Assembly (NCBI GenBank): GCA_003116875.1 | Contig: BCKT01000001.1 | Span: 1,111,486 to 1,175,485, forward strand | Reading direction: 5' to 3' | Source: Takashimella koratensis | Taxonomy: Eukaryota; Basidiomycota; Tremellomycetes; Trichosporonales; Tetragoniomycetaceae | DNA: 64,000 bases | Part shown: in pieces, positions 50,607 through 63,234 of the stretch | How the letters are laid out: each line of letters starts with the position of its first letter | Position numbering within the stretch: position 1 is the stretch's first letter | The notes under the pieces: model-generated | What the model was told of the DNA's origin: nothing | Database searches by the model: none | The model's input: only the letters and a program-made list of their open reading frames with translations | Translations under genes and position numbers: made by a program

Positions 50607-53554
50607 TCAGCGCCCGCCTCGCCGCCTGGGCCCGTTCGCTGGACTCGGGCTCGACCAGATTGTCGGCGCGAGGATGTTCTCAAACCTCGCACGCATGCCG
50701 TTCGTTGTCAAGACCGCATGGGCGGCATCGATCGCCTAGTGAGGGGAACAGGGGAACAGATTGAGTCGAGAGAGGCAAGAGGCAAGAGAGAAGAGAGGGG
50801 AGTTTCGTTAGTCATTGGTAGGAGAAGAGGAGTTTGGGAGGTTTCAGTGAGGGGGGAGAAAGTGGGAAGTGAAAATGTCTCGAGACTCACTCTCAGGAAT
50901 CTGTCCAACCCATTTTTGGACATGCCACCTGCGCAATTCTAAAAAATGTCAGCCTCTACCTGTAACCCACCCTGCCGACCCCTCATTCTCCCCCACCCTT
51001 GCCACACCTAAGCTTTTTACTTACCTTATCCCAGATGAAAGGATCCTGTACTATTAACCTCTTCTCACTCCACATTCTTGGCTGAATATCACCCCCTGCT
51101 TTCCCCATCCAAGGTTCCATCCTCTTCCTCTCTGCTGCTCTTTCCTCCTCTTTCTTTACAATCTCCCCTATCGAATACCCAGCGCGCATCATATGCTCCC
51201 TCATCGTTCTATCCTCAGCTGTGGCATCTCCCTGCGCTTTGGCCCGCTTCGCGATCCCCCCGTGAAGGACGGAGACGAATTGGGTAGTGTACTTGAACGA
51301 TGTCTGCGTTTGGGAGACGTTCACTCCTTGAGGGTTTCGGGTACTGAAGAATGCAAAGAACCCACGTAGAGCGTCGGCGACCGTCAAATCAGGTGTCCGG
51401 GGTTTCCAATCGAAGGGTTTAGGTCGAAAAGAGACGTGCGCTTTACTTCCTTGGTCCTTTGACCAACCTATCCAGATACATCCCGTATCGTCCCTTTTCG
51501 ATGGGAAGTCGGGGACCACCGCCTCTACGTCGTGTTGTAGATTTGGGAGTTCGCCTTGGTGTTGCAGGTACGCAATCGCCATGAGGGTGAGGCAGTACGA
51601 GGACATACTGGCCGCGCCACGTGCACCCGCCGAGTCATTCAGATTGTGCGCTGCCTGCCACCGTTTCAAAGCCCAGATAAACGGTCTTACGAGATTCGGG
51701 TTGACTTCACAGTAGCTCAGGATCAACGAGGAATTGTACCTAGAGCCCCAAGTCAGTTCACAGGTCTTACTTGCGCGGGTATATGTTCAGGGAGGGGAAC
51801 GAAAGCGAGACTGACCATCCGCCGAGATCGTTGATGTTGATATCGCACTTCAATCCCGAGAGAGGATCGTTGAAAGTGACGATTGGCGTAGACGCTCCAG
51901 GGATTGCTCGAGCCTCAGTGAAACCTTTCTGCGTGAGATAATCCCGCAGAACGTAGACGTTGTAGATGTTTGAGATCAACTCGTTTGGAAGTGGTACTCC
52001 TCGGTCGTGTCTGACGAGGTGTTCGTTCCCGGGTGGTACACGCCATATACTTGGGTCATCTAGAAGAGGGGTCAGTAAATGTTGAAGAAGGTGAGACGAG
52101 ACGACACTTACATCCAAACGGCTTTTGAGTATCCTGATTTGTTCCAAGGCTGTCAGCGACTTCACAAGTCGGATTATGGCAGACCTGTCTGTACTTTCCG
52201 ATACTCACGACAATGACCATATCCACGTCCCCGCTCACACTCGTTTCCCCACCCCAACTCACACTCCCAAATGCATCTACCCTAAACCTCTTCTCCCCAC
52301 CTTTCGACCACCGCTCATTGACCAACCCCGTCAACCTGGCCAAGAGTACCCTGATATCGCTATCGTGTTCCTGAGACGGTTTGGCTTTGAACCACTCTTG
52401 CAAAATGCTGGTCTGGAGGAGATCGCCTCGCGGGTACATCTTTGCCGCGGGGTATGATTCCCATGGACAGCGCTGGGAGAGGTACTCTTCGTATGGTGGG
52501 ATAGGGGGGTTGCTGGGCCCCACCATGGGGACAGGCAGTTGGCCGTCGCCATTGAGGAATCCAGTCATGGCAGACATGCCATGAAAGCCGTTCATGGTGA
52601 CCGGGTCGAAAAAAGGAGACGGCTGGGAAGAGAGTGAGAGGTTAGGTAGGGGAGACAATGGGTGGTCGGCGGTAACGGCCGGTGATGACTCGAAGCCGTC
52701 GAGGAGGTTGAAGGCGTTGGTGATGTCAACGGTGTGCTGAACTGGTAAGGTGGCGAGGGTCGAAGTCGTGAAAGTCTTCGTCTTCCAGGTGGGATCTTCT
52801 CGTGTTACACGTGGACGCAGTGTCACTTTGTCATCCAGGTCGAGCAATGAAGTCGTTTCTTCTAATCCCAATGTACACCCGTTAGTCGTGACGTTGGCGT
52901 GGTGTTTATTTGAGCTATCCTCGTTTTTCAAACGTGAGCTACTCCTGGTGGTGGGGGAAGGCGCGTCTCAGTGATCCCTTCACGTGTGCATCCTTTATCT
53001 TGCACTCACGCTTTAGGCGAACCGATGAGCGACTCTTGAGGCTGGTTGGTTGCTCGTTCGTTTACCGGTTCTTCGTGCTCGTCGGATTTGAAGCTGAAAA
53101 GTTGACCAAAGTCGGCAGAGGATAGCGGGATGATGGCGCAGCTACTACTCGTCCTTTGCTGGTATCCCGGCTCAACGAGTGATGCTGCCGATGTTGTTGT
53201 CTGCGCAGATGGTAGGCGGCGGTGAATAGGTCCAGGAGGGGCAATGGGCGTCGGGATGGGAGAAGGAGGACGGGAAGGGGAATCAGTGGGTGGTGGAGAG
53301 ATCGAGATGAGCTCAGCCGAGTGAGGGGAGGGCTTGACTCGCTTGACGAAGGAGTGATGGGTCGGGCCAGAGGTAGGCGGGTGAGGGTGAGAAGGATTGA
53401 TGGACCACCGAGGTCGCTCCAGGTCGATGAGGTCGGTAACGAGTGTAGGTTGAGGGTGATGTGGGAGACAAGGGACGAGGTGTCTGGTGTAATAGATGTC
53501 GTGAGGGCGTCGTTGATGGTGAGGAGTAAGAGGAGGGAGAGGGATCAAGGCCAT
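50607..53554 (-). CDS. Non-canonical poly(A)/poly(U) polymerase (Cid1/Trf type)
   Basis: Seven exons (53554-53010, 52944-52209, 52133-52112, 52059-51816, 51739-51025, 50938-50891, 50735-50607) give 812 aa. One is a 22-nt micro-exon. The N-terminal 330 residues are disordered. The nucleotidyltransferase core has VDAFGSVSWGG...GDVDMVIV (the Gly-Ser and the first two catalytic Asp) and LKCDININDLGGWYNSSLI (third Asp and nucleotide-contact region). The PAP-associated domain follows: LRPFIWALKRWQ-like VRPFIWALKRW, SSYCLTLMAIAYLQ, and a late IVQDPFIWDKNCAGG. This is the DNA polymerase beta-like family that adds A or U tails to RNAs (Cid1, Trf4/5, TUTases). Substrate and base preference cannot be read here. 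About 12 residues more than usual separate Gly-Ser from Asp-x-Asp. Confidence 0.88.
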
Positions 53555-54158
53555 GGTATCTGCTGGAACCAACGCTCTCTTTTGTCTGCAAATGTTGATC
53601 GGGCTCGGCCGCTCGGATCCTATCCACCGTGCCTGGAAACCAAAGCCCGTAGGTTGACCCTACCCTCGCTCGCCTCCCGTTTCAGGTTCAATAAAGGCGC
53701 TCGGATATGGCACAACCAAGACAAGACACAAGACAAGACAAGTAAGTACAGGACAAGAATCAAAATGTGGATGAGGGCCAAGATGTCGTAGGATGAAGAA
53801 AGGGGAGGGAAAGAATGGGACTGACGATTTGTGCTGAGAATGGACAAGTCAAGATGATATCATAGAGCAAGGTCGAATATCAGCATGGAAGGTGGTGGCT
53901 CACTCTGTCCTGTTCTTCTCATCAGTCTCTGTACGCGCTCGATCCAGAGAGACAATATCACATGCTATGCTACGTTTACTATGCAAATCTAACAACATTC
54001 TCAGTCAAACACAATACCAGTCCGAGGGTCATAGGGCCATACCCCTACCAACATCCTGTCCAGGTCCAAAACCAAAACCGCCGAAACCCGATCCAAGATG
54101 TGTACGATACAAAACATCACTAACGCAACGAACACTCCTCGACTCCGTCCGCACCTAC
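53555..54158. promoter_or_regulatory. Upstream of polymerase gene / RAD54 3' UTR
   Basis: 604 bp between two minus-strand genes. A short CAAGA-type repeat lies at 53717-53742. No supported gene. Confidence 0.4.
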
Positions 54159-57100
54159 TCAATGCGAGATGTACTGGAAGACATACGAGACCTCTGGCAG
54201 ACCCAGTTCTGCACGCAACAGGTCATCGTGCATCTTGCCCAGCTCCTCGTTCGGGAAATGGTTCCATCTACGAGTCACCCATCAGTTTCTGTCAGGTACC
54301 TTGTAACCCAATCAGTCCCGTCAACTCACGTGCTAGCGTCACCGTAGAGCAAAGCAGACGACTTGGCAAATTGTTTATACCCTTTACACCGTTTACACTT
54401 GTACGTATCGTGTGTATCGCATAGAGTCTCTGGGTTGAATTTGAAAAGTTGACGAAGGTCGTCTTGGGTGAAATGACGAGCAGTATCTTCAGCTTCGTCG
54501 ACGACGCAAGCGGAGAGGTTTTGCTTCTGACACCTGGGTTCGTGTGTTAGTTGCTGTGCTACTGGCCTAAGGCCAGATACGTACTGTCTCTGGAAGATCT
54601 TCTCCTCAATCGAACCAGTGGTTTGGAATCGATACACGAAGCCTGTTGGCAATCATTAGCTTCCACGCCTGCCCGATACTCCTCCGTCAATCCGCCAGGT
54701 CTCTTCCCACTCACACTCTTTCTTCTGCCCATCACGCCAAACTCGCGCAAGCGCCTGCTGATCACTCGCAGGGTTCCAATCCGGGTCGAACAAGATCAAC
54801 CGATTCGCACCAATCAAGTTGATTCCACAACCTCCTGCTTTAGAACTGAGCAAGAACACAAACTCTTTCCCCTCAGGATCATTGAATTTGGCGACAATCT
54901 TGGATCGTTTGTTGACGTTCATGGACCCGTCAAGGCGAAGACAGCCGTACCTGCCATGAGTGTCAGCACAGGTCAAAGCTTGCTAGTGGTTTTGAGAGGA
55001 ACGCAGGGGAGGCCCGGCTTACTTCTTCACTCGGCACAGCCGCTCCATCAAATCAAGAGTTTGCGTGGCGTTGCTGATAAGCACAATCTTGTCATTGGTG
55101 TGGTTTTTGATATGGTCGAGCATCCTGTTCAACACGAGACACAAGTCAGTCAACACTTTCGTCCTGCCTTCACAGACCATCACTCGTCTCTCCACTCACC
55201 GTTCGAGAACCACAAATTTGCCGGAGAGGGTACAGTCGAGCCCCCTCTCTCGTCCTTTGTTGACCCCGTAATCAGCCGGCAAGACTTTCTCACTCCCCGG
55301 CAAGTCCTCGGGCAAGTTCAAAAGTTCCGGGTGGTTGCAAAGTTTACGAAGGAGGCCAATCGCTTTGAGTGGTTGCGAGTCCTTGCCCCGCAAGAGACGC
55401 TGGACATCCTTGGACGTGACGAAAAGGTTGTACAGCGCCGTCTGGACTGGGCTTGGTCGACAAAAGACGACGTGCTCGTATTTGACCGGCACTGTGGGTT
55501 CAACCGAATTGTCAGCATCCGGGTTTGATTCACAAAACACTGCTTGTGAAACGTGTACTGACAGTATTTCGAGAGAAGATCGTTGGTTCGTCGAATGATA
55601 AACTTGCTGACCAGTGTACCCAGCTCTTTCAACTTGGCATCACTCATCTCCTTATCCTTATCTGTCGCGTCGGCGTCTCGTCCACGCAAGATCTTGGACT
55701 CGAAATTTCGTTTGAAATCAAGTTTCGAACCGAGGTATTCTGGGTTGGCAAAATTGAGAAGAGCAAAGTACTCGGATAGGTCGTTTTGAATCGGGGTACC
55801 GGTGAGAATGACTCGGCGTTGAACGTTGAGCGCAGTGAGTGCTTGAAAGGTGAGGGTGTCTGCAGACGTTGATGTCAGTATGAAGCTTGAGGTTATTAAT
55901 GCGCTCCCGGCTTACCGGCATTCTTGAGACGATGGCCCTCGTCAGCGAGCAAGAGGCCGATCTGGCAGTTGGCCAACTCGTCCTGCAAGGTTCGAAGCGT
56001 CTCGTACGAGACGATCATGACTGTCGTTTCGTCAGCGGTGCCCAGGGACGTATCGCCCTCTATCCTCAGCTCACCTGGGAGAGTGACATTCCGTCCTCGA
56101 GCCGCTACCCAGCGTCGAACGGCAGGGATCAACTCTGCCTTTCCTCCCTTCCCATCGACAACCAGTGGATTGACCGATCCTGCTCCGAGCCATTTGACTG
56201 GAAGTACGTTGTCAGCTCAAGCAAGAGTAAGTTTGTCAAAGCTCTCGATTTGACCCCCTTACCTAGCTCGTTGGCCCAATTCCCGACCAATGATGTCGGG
56301 CACGCGATGATGACTTTCTCGCAGGTAGACTTTCCCGGAAGCGGTGACTGCTTGAGCAGCGTCCACAACAATGCGATGCACTGGAGTGTTTTGCCTAGCC
56401 CAATCATCAGCATGACGTCCATTCGCTCTATTCTTATCGCACTCACCGAGACCCATCTCGTCTGCCATGATGCATCCCCATGCACCCTCTGCGATCAGCC
56501 CGGTCGTACACCGATACAAGAACTTCCCGGCACTGTCAGCACTTTTTCATAACTTCGCTATCCGCCCTTCCCGCTTCACTCACCTTGACGCCGTCAATCT
56601 GATGCGGGCGGAGCACCTTGCTCAATCTTGGGTCTATAACCACTGGCACCCTGACTTCCTCTTTCTTCTTAGGATCTTGGATCCCTAGGATGGTCTTGAG
56701 CGACTTGTGGGGACCCTTTGCTTGTTCTGCCTCGAGCCTCAGCCGCTCAGCCTCGGCTCGAGCCGCGTCCTCGTCCAACGGCTCAGGCTTGTAGTCAATC
56801 GTAGGGTCGTACAAAACAATCGCGTGGTCAGACATCGGATCGTGCAAAGGTCGTGGGGCGAGAGTCGGGTGAGGTCGAGCACCGAGCGAAGCGTGGGATA
56901 GGGAGTGGACGATTTTTTCAGAGGTCTTGATGTTCATCATCACGGGGATGGAGAAGCTTTATGCGCGTGAGCATGGACCAAGATGGAGACGTCACAATCA
57001 GGGATCGATGTGTGAGGAAGAAGACACTTACGTCTTGGAAAAAACTTGGGCCTTTTCCTTGGGCGCGAAAACTGGAAATTTGCGATTACACATTTTTGCC

Positions 57101-57420
57101 ATATCGCCCAACACGCCTCCTGTATACACTTTATTCCCCATCTCAAACTTTGCTCGTTTTTTCGGATCCCCATCATCTCCATCTTGGTCTATCTTGTAGA
57201 CTCCTCCGTCGTTCTCGTCGTTCTCGTCGTCTCCTGCTTCTTTGTACGAGACGAGTTTACGTTTACGAGCGGGGAGGACGAGCTGGCGTTTAGCGGCGCG
57301 AGCGGAAGTAGGGGGTTTGAAAGGTTTGGCGACGATACCGAACCCGCCAGAAGTGGCTTTCGGGGCCACTTGGTCCCCGCCGTAAGAGGAGTTGTGGTTG
57401 GTAGGAAGCCGGCGGAGCAT
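54159..57420 (-). CDS. RAD54: DNA repair translocase Rad54 (Swi2/Snf2 family)
   Basis: A multi-exon gene from ATG 57420 to TGA 54159. First exons 57420-57032 and 56956-56584 join in phase. The N-terminal region ([12 protein letters not shown]..., [20 protein letters not shown]) is typical of Rad54. Helicase motifs follow: [32 protein letters not shown] (motif I, split by an intron), [13 protein letters not shown] (Ia), [12 protein letters not shown] (II, the DEGH form of Rad54), [10 protein letters not shown] region, SNKAGGCG-like [20 protein letters not shown] (V) and [22 protein letters not shown] (VI). It ends [17 protein letters not shown], as in other Rad54 proteins. It works with Rad51 in homologous recombination by remodelling the synapsis and removing Rad51 from duplex DNA. 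Confidence 0.95.
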
Positions 57421-57689
57421 GGTGTGGTGTGGGCGGGAGAAGAGGTGGGAGATGAAGAGTTGTTGACTTCTGGGCGGCGAAAAGATGACCGAGTTGAAGA
57501 TCGGGACAAAGGCAGTCGCGTCAACCAGCGGAAGCAAATGGAAATGTCAATACAAGGGCAGATAATTAAATCGTCCCCCCATTTGATAAGAAATTAATCC
57601 TGGATGGCTCGGAAAAGTTTGAATCAGGCATCATCACCGCATCCACCTTGTTACCACACCCACCCACAACCACCTACAGACCTGTCCCC
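57421..57689. promoter_or_regulatory. Divergent promoter RAD54 / RPC40
   Basis: Start codons of the two genes are 269 bp apart and point away from each other. I looked for MluI cell-cycle box sequences (ACGCGT), often present before DNA repair genes, and did not see one. Confidence 0.5.
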
Positions 57690-59380
57690 ATGCCTCGCTC
57701 ACTCGACGACACAAGGCGGCACGTACAGGTGTTGCCAGAGCGGATAGGATCCGTGAGTGGCTTTTAGCTCACGGTTCACTTGCAGACGCACAGAGCTACA
57801 AGGACAGTGGAGCAAGCACTGACTTCTCAGGTCGCCGGCACCGAGTTCCCTGGTCACTACCCGGGCGAGGACCACTCGTGGAACCTTGCCAAGTTCAAAA
57901 AGGTCCGTGGGGGTTCAGCTGTCTCAATGTTCACGTGGGCCAAGCTCTAAGCTGACATTTTCGCTGTTGTAGAACTTGATTGCCTCGGTCCAGCGGCTGA
58001 CGCCATCGGCAATAGAATTTGACCTCGTTGGTGTGGACGCTTCGATTGCGAACGCCTTGCGGAGAGTGATGATTGCTGAGGTGAGTTGGGATGGACAGCG
58101 TTCTTTCTGCCAGGGCTGCAGGTGTGGGCAGGTGTGGAGTAGCAGGGAGTTGGAGAAGTAGCGAAACGGAGGATGGAGTTGAAGGGGGAAAGAAGAATTC
58201 CAGATACCGATGGAGCAGAGCTGATGAATCAAACAGGTCCCGACGGTCGCTATTGAGGATGTGTACGTGTGGAACAACACTTCGATCATGCAGGACGAGG
58301 TTCTCGCGCACCGAGTTGGTCTTGTGCCATTAAAAATCGACCCGCGGAAAGTCCAATTCAAACGTGAGTGTCTTCGAAGGGATAACATTCCCCGACCCAG
58401 GACCCTTCGATGTCTCGTCTACCACCACAAGTGAATGATGAGCACCTTGCTGACACCTCTACCTCTCTCCCAGCAAGCCAATACTCTCTTCCCGTTGAAG
58501 ACGATACCCACGTCTTCGACCTCCGAATCAAATGTGACCACCGCCCCGATGCCGTCAAGGGCGAGACTGACCCTAAAAAACTCTACTACGACTCAAACGT
58601 TTATTCCGGGATGATGAAGTGGGTTCCGAGCGGAAACCAAGCGAGTCGATTTGCGGGTGAGGATCTGCCCAAGCCGGTTTGGGAGGATATCTTGTTGGTC
58701 AAGCTTCGACCGGGTCAAGTTGTGGATTTGCACTGTTTTGCGAAGAAGGGTGTGGGTGCGGACCACGCAAAGTTCTCTCCTGTCGGTGAGTGACGAACCT
58801 GGATTCGGGCTTTAATCAGAATCACCAAACTAACAAAAAGTAGCTACCGCTTCGTACCGCCTATTGCCACATATCATCCTCCGTGGACCCATCCCGCGAG
58901 AGCACCAGACCAAATTCATCAAGTGTTTCCCCGAGGGCGTAGTCGAGATTGAGAACGACTCAAACGGAGAGCCTCAGTGTGTGGTGAAGAACGCGAGGAA
59001 GGATACCGTTTCTCGAGAGGTTTTGCGACACCCCGAGTTTCAGGATCTCGTTCAGCTCGCGAGAATCAGGGATCACTTTATCTGTGAGTTTGGACTGAAA
59101 TTGCGGGCTCGAACAGGAGATGGAGATGTTGAGTTGGGGGAGTCATGTGGTGGTGCTTGGATGCGGGGCTGCTCAGTGTGGAGAGGATGTGGAGAGACGA
59201 AAGGGCTCAGCGGTGGTGTCGTCACGTTTACATTACTGACACACAGCAGTCAACGTCGAATCCGCAGGTCAATACAAGCCCGAGGAGCTTGTTCCCGAAG
59301 CTATCAAGATCTTGCTTAACAAGATCACCGCTGTCGAGGAAGGTCTCGACAAGCTCGAGTCCTCTGGCGCTCTCCGCTAA
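57690..59380 (+). CDS. RPC40: RNA polymerase I and III common subunit AC40
   Basis: Seven exons (57690-57752, 57831-57902, 57973-58080, 58237-58363, 58474-58785, 58844-59083, 59250-59380) give 350 aa, close to the yeast AC40 length of 335. The alpha-like dimerisation core is clear: [51 protein letters not shown]40 features follow: WVPSGNQ and [27 protein letters not shown], then [11 protein letters not shown]. With AC19 it forms the assembly platform of Pol I and Pol III, like the alpha dimer of bacteria. A partner gene, RPA190, is in the same window. Confidence 0.97.
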
Positions 59381-59682
59381 ACGACTACACACCTTTCCGA
59401 ACACCTTTCCGCTATTCTGGTCAATGTTGATCTCTTTATCTCCCTTACCTTTCCCACACAGGCCCGTAGTCTGAGGATCTGAGCCTTCTATGTATATTGT
59501 AAAAACCATGCACATTTATTTTTCAATCTTTGCGGGATCCACAGTCGCTCCACTCTTAGACACCAATGCTCACGTCAATCCTCCTACTGATGACGGCGGT
59601 GATACATGCCAATGCAGTACTTATACAAGATGATACTTAATCCCACACCCAGGACGGGCCGTCTGCGTCAAGATGCGCAAGA
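59381..59682. other. Convergent intergenic region RPC40 / URI-like
   Basis: 302 bp with both 3' UTRs; an AT-rich segment at 59490-59540 could hold polyadenylation signals. No gene seen. Confidence 0.5.
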
Positions 59683-62600
59683 CTACTGCGCCCCTGCTAG
59701 GCGAGCTGCTTTGAACCTGGACACTTTCTTCGGCTGCGGTGCTTCGGGCTCGGTTTCTCCGCTTCCACCACCAGCATTACTTGGCTTCACTGCTTGACCT
59801 TGCGGTACCCTCTCCACAACCCCCGCTACCGGTCCCGCCTTCTCCTCCTTGCCCATCTGTTCCACCTTCTCCTCCTTCTCCTTCCCTGCACTGACTCTCT
59901 CCCTAACAACTGGCGGCACCGACTCCTTCCACATTTCCCCTTCCCTCTCCATCCCCCTCTTTCTCCTTTCACCTTCCCTCAATTCTTCTTCCCCTCTCTC
60001 CCACTCGTCCCCATACTGACCCAACACCAACCTCCTCCTGACCTCCCTCCTCCTCTCCCTTCTCCTTCTCCTATCCTCTGCACCTGCGCCTTCCTCCACA
60101 CCTTCCGACTCACTGCCACTGCTCCCGACCACCGGGGGCTCAAGTACAAGAGTTCCATCGTCTGCTCGACCAACACGGAGGAACTGGTTCAGGTCGTCGG
60201 GAGTAGGGTTTACGATCCGTAAAGGGGATGAAGTATCGTGTCCGCCTGTGATACTAGATACCGACGGAACACCAAGCATCACTCCTTCGTTGTCTCCACC
60301 GCCACCGCCACCGCCACCGCCACTTGCACCCTCGCCTCCGTCATCTTCTTCGTCCTCGTCCAGCTGGCGCCGCCAAGCTTGTCGCCGATGATACTCGAGC
60401 GCAACTTCACGAGCCAACAATGCCTCGTCTAGGTCGTATTCGTCTTCTTCGTCATCCGAGAACTCGCCAAGGTCACCAAACTCATCTTCGTCTGTCTCCG
60501 ACCGCTCTTCCTCGTCTTCCTCATCAACCTCCTCATCTATTTCCTCAGTACGAGCAACAGCTGGAGGAACACCGTTTGCCCCAGCTGCACTAGGCTTGCT
60601 CGATACCACTGGAGGCACCACTTGTGCCTGCACTTGTGGTTGCGGCTTCTCCATCACGGTATTCTTCATCGTCGACATCGGTTTCGCTTCGGACATCTTC
60701 GGCAGCGCAGGGACCGATCCTGATCCCGACGCCGCGGCCGCACGCCGTTGTGCGAATAGACTCTGTTTCCGAGGCGGTTCCGGCGCGACACCCGATTTTT
60801 CGCTTCCCTCGCCCTTGGTGCTGAGTGAGGGCGATGGGATGGCGGTGGTAGGAGGCGTTGGGAGAACGGGAGGTGGCGCGGGAGAAGGTGGGAGAGGAGC
60901 GAATTTTGGAGGTAGACCTGTGACTTCGAACGCAGCAGCGGGTCCAACTTTCGCCCTAGGCGCTTGCGGTGCTCGTTGTTGCTGCTGCTGAGACGGTGGA
61001 AGCTGTTGTGCCTGCTTATTGACCAGGAAACCTTTTTTGAACCCGGCAAATTCGTTTCGACTCGGTGGCGTGGGCGCATTTATCACCGGAACTGGTCTTG
61101 GTTCAAACTCGCCCACATTCTCCTTCACTTCCGCCTCCACTGGCATCCTAAACCCCAACTTCCCACTCCCATTGCTACTGCGAGCGTCAGAGGCGGGCGG
61201 AGAATCGGGCGGAAGAGGGACGGATGGGTCGAAGGAGACAGATTTCTTTCGGATAGGTGGTTTGAGAATGGATTTGGGTGTAGATGAAGTCCGAGAAGGA
61301 AGAGGGTTGAGATCAGTGTCGGGCTCGGGATCGTGCTCGGGTTCAAAGGTCGGCGCGGAAGAGGGGATTGGGTGGGACCGACGTGTCGATGCTGTAGATG
61401 GAAGCGCAGACATGTCTTCAGATCCTTGCTTGAGTCTTTCCGACCTCTCCTCACCCTCCCCTTCCTCTCCACCTTCTTCCCTTTTGCCTTTTTCTTCATC
61501 CCCATCATCGTCCTCATCTTCATCCTCATCCGAGCTTCCGCCCTCTCGGAACACCCGACTTCTCAACGCCGCGCGCCTCGCAACCGCCTCTAGACTCCAG
61601 AAATCGTCTCCCTGATCTTCGGGAATCTCGATCCCTTCTCCCGCGCCTTCAGGTTGAGGGCCGATCGTGTCCCCGCTCAAGGTCTCACGGATCTCGTGGA
61701 TGGACAACCCGCGTTCGTCGGATACCTAAGGAAGTTAGAAGGTTTGTAGACTTGTCGTAGACATCATGTGATGTGGTGAGATGAGATGATGGGAAGAAGG
61801 ACCGAGGACTAACCGTGGCATCGTTTGAGACTGAAGGAGGAAGGTGGAGTTTCCCTTGCAGGCTCTCGACAAGATCAACGAGGGTATCGATAGACTCTGC
61901 GTCTGCGTTCGTCTGTTTGGCAACTATTTGCTCCCGACCTGCCCTTAGCTCAGAAACCGATGAGGAGCGCTGCGCATCCTCGTCATGTAATGAAATAGGT
62001 TCTTCGACTTCTGGCACGTCAACTCGGATCCACGGCGCCTGCGTCTCGCCCTCAAGCTCGGTCATTGACGGCCCTGGGGTTCCCGACGCCTCTGCCAACG
62101 ACGTCACACCAGGCGCAGCGGTAGACGGCACCTGTGCGCTCGACGGCGGGACCGGCGTACCCTGCGCCGTACTGGGCTCCGCCCGGATCGGGTGCGCGAA
62201 GAAAGTATCGAAGGGAGTCTCGGCAGGTCGGGACGGGTTGGGGGTTTGGATATCGATCAAGGATCTAGAGATGATATCGGATTCGGTGAGTCGGGATTTA
62301 CCTTCGAGTATCCGTGCGTGCTCTTCCAGCAGTGCTGTACAGACGAGCAGGTAGAATGATCAGCTCTCCTCTCATTTTCCTCGTCTCTCGATACGACGAT
62401 CACCTCGGACCCGTCTATCCCCAATCTGACACTCACCGTCTTTCCGGCGATTGACGTACCCCGCGGCCTCTTCACTCGTCATCTCAACCCACCACCCTTC
62501 CCTTCCCAACTTCACTCTGACATCATTCGTGCGTTCCACTTCACCCAAGACAGAGGCTTTGGAGTTGATAGGTACGCGGGCGGTCCAACGGGTTCGGGAC

Positions 62601-62701
62601 GAGAGGAGGTGAAGGCGGAGAGCGAGGTCGTCGAGCGCTGCGATGTGGGAGGAGAGGGAGGACGAGGAGGGGCGTAAAGGTAGTGGGTGGGAAGCGTCCA
62701 T
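59683..62701 (-). CDS. URI/Bud27-like unconventional prefoldin protein
   Basis: Three exons (62701-62437, 62334-61814, 61725-59683) give 942 aa. The first 130 residues form an alpha-type prefoldin: a helix (LSSHIAALDDLALRLHLL), then VPINSKASVLGEV...TNDVRVKLGREGWWVEMTSEEA and a second helix ALLEEHARILEG. The middle and C-terminal parts are acidic and disordered, with DDDGDEEK, RKKSVSFDPSVPL and several Asp/Glu runs. The C terminus, KKVSRFKAARLAGAQ, fits the DUF3835 motif seen at the end of Bud27/URI; a related SRFKAARL-like motif FAGFKKGFL lies mid-protein. URI/Bud27 helps assemble RNA polymerases and supports translation and TOR signalling. It lies beside RPC40, a polymerase subunit gene. Confidence 0.8.
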
Positions 62702-63234
62702 CGCTGGTCGCCGATCGTGCGAAGAGGGGAGCGGGGCAGGTAAAAGTGGGGATGAGGGGATGAGGGAATGAGGGAATGAGGGAAGAGGACAGTGGTTCAA
62801 GGTGAGAGAGAGAGAGAGTTGAACGGTGGAAGTGACGAAACGAAACCAAACAATTTTTGGTGGTGAAATCTGCAGCCCACAGATATCATCCATCCCGGTG
62901 GAGGTCGCCGCTACCTCCGACGCCGAGCCGTGCTCAGTCAGCCTGCATTCGGCCCTCGGCCCTCAGCCTCCCGCCCATTAGCATACCACCTCACTCTGCG
63001 GCCATCTACGACGGTACTGAACTGCCCATCTCATGGTCAAATCACCAGTATGCATGTATGTATGGTCTAATTGCACAACCCCCTCTCTCTGTATCACAGC
63101 TTGCTCCGTTACAACGTCGTATCGACTATTGTATTCTCATTCTCATTCCCTTGCCAGTCTGACCGACACCTCCCGCCCGTCTGCTCAATGTATACACTGT
63201 AGCCGGTCCCAATTTCTTCCTATCTCTCTCACGC
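62702..63234. promoter_or_regulatory. Upstream region of the URI-like gene
   Basis: 533 bp between minus-strand genes. It has short direct repeats (gatgagggaatgagggaatgaggg, about 62752-62783) and a GA run at about 62801-62818, both in the likely leader of the URI-like gene. No coding potential evident. Confidence 0.4.

Noticed and set aside
50451..50942. 163-codon + strand frame
   Set aside because: It overlaps the last two exons of the nucleotidyltransferase on the opposite strand, which end in phase with a conserved DPFIWDKNCAGG segment.
54551..55528. 325-codon + strand frame
   Set aside because: It is antisense to RAD54 helicase exons, whose motifs are unambiguous.
55887..56552. 221-codon + strand frame
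   Set aside because: Antisense to RAD54 motifs I-II; no independent support.
62255..62320. Possible 41-nt intron (GTAAAT...CTAG) in the URI-like gene
   Set aside because: Removing it would bring an immediate stop; the exon is open when read through.
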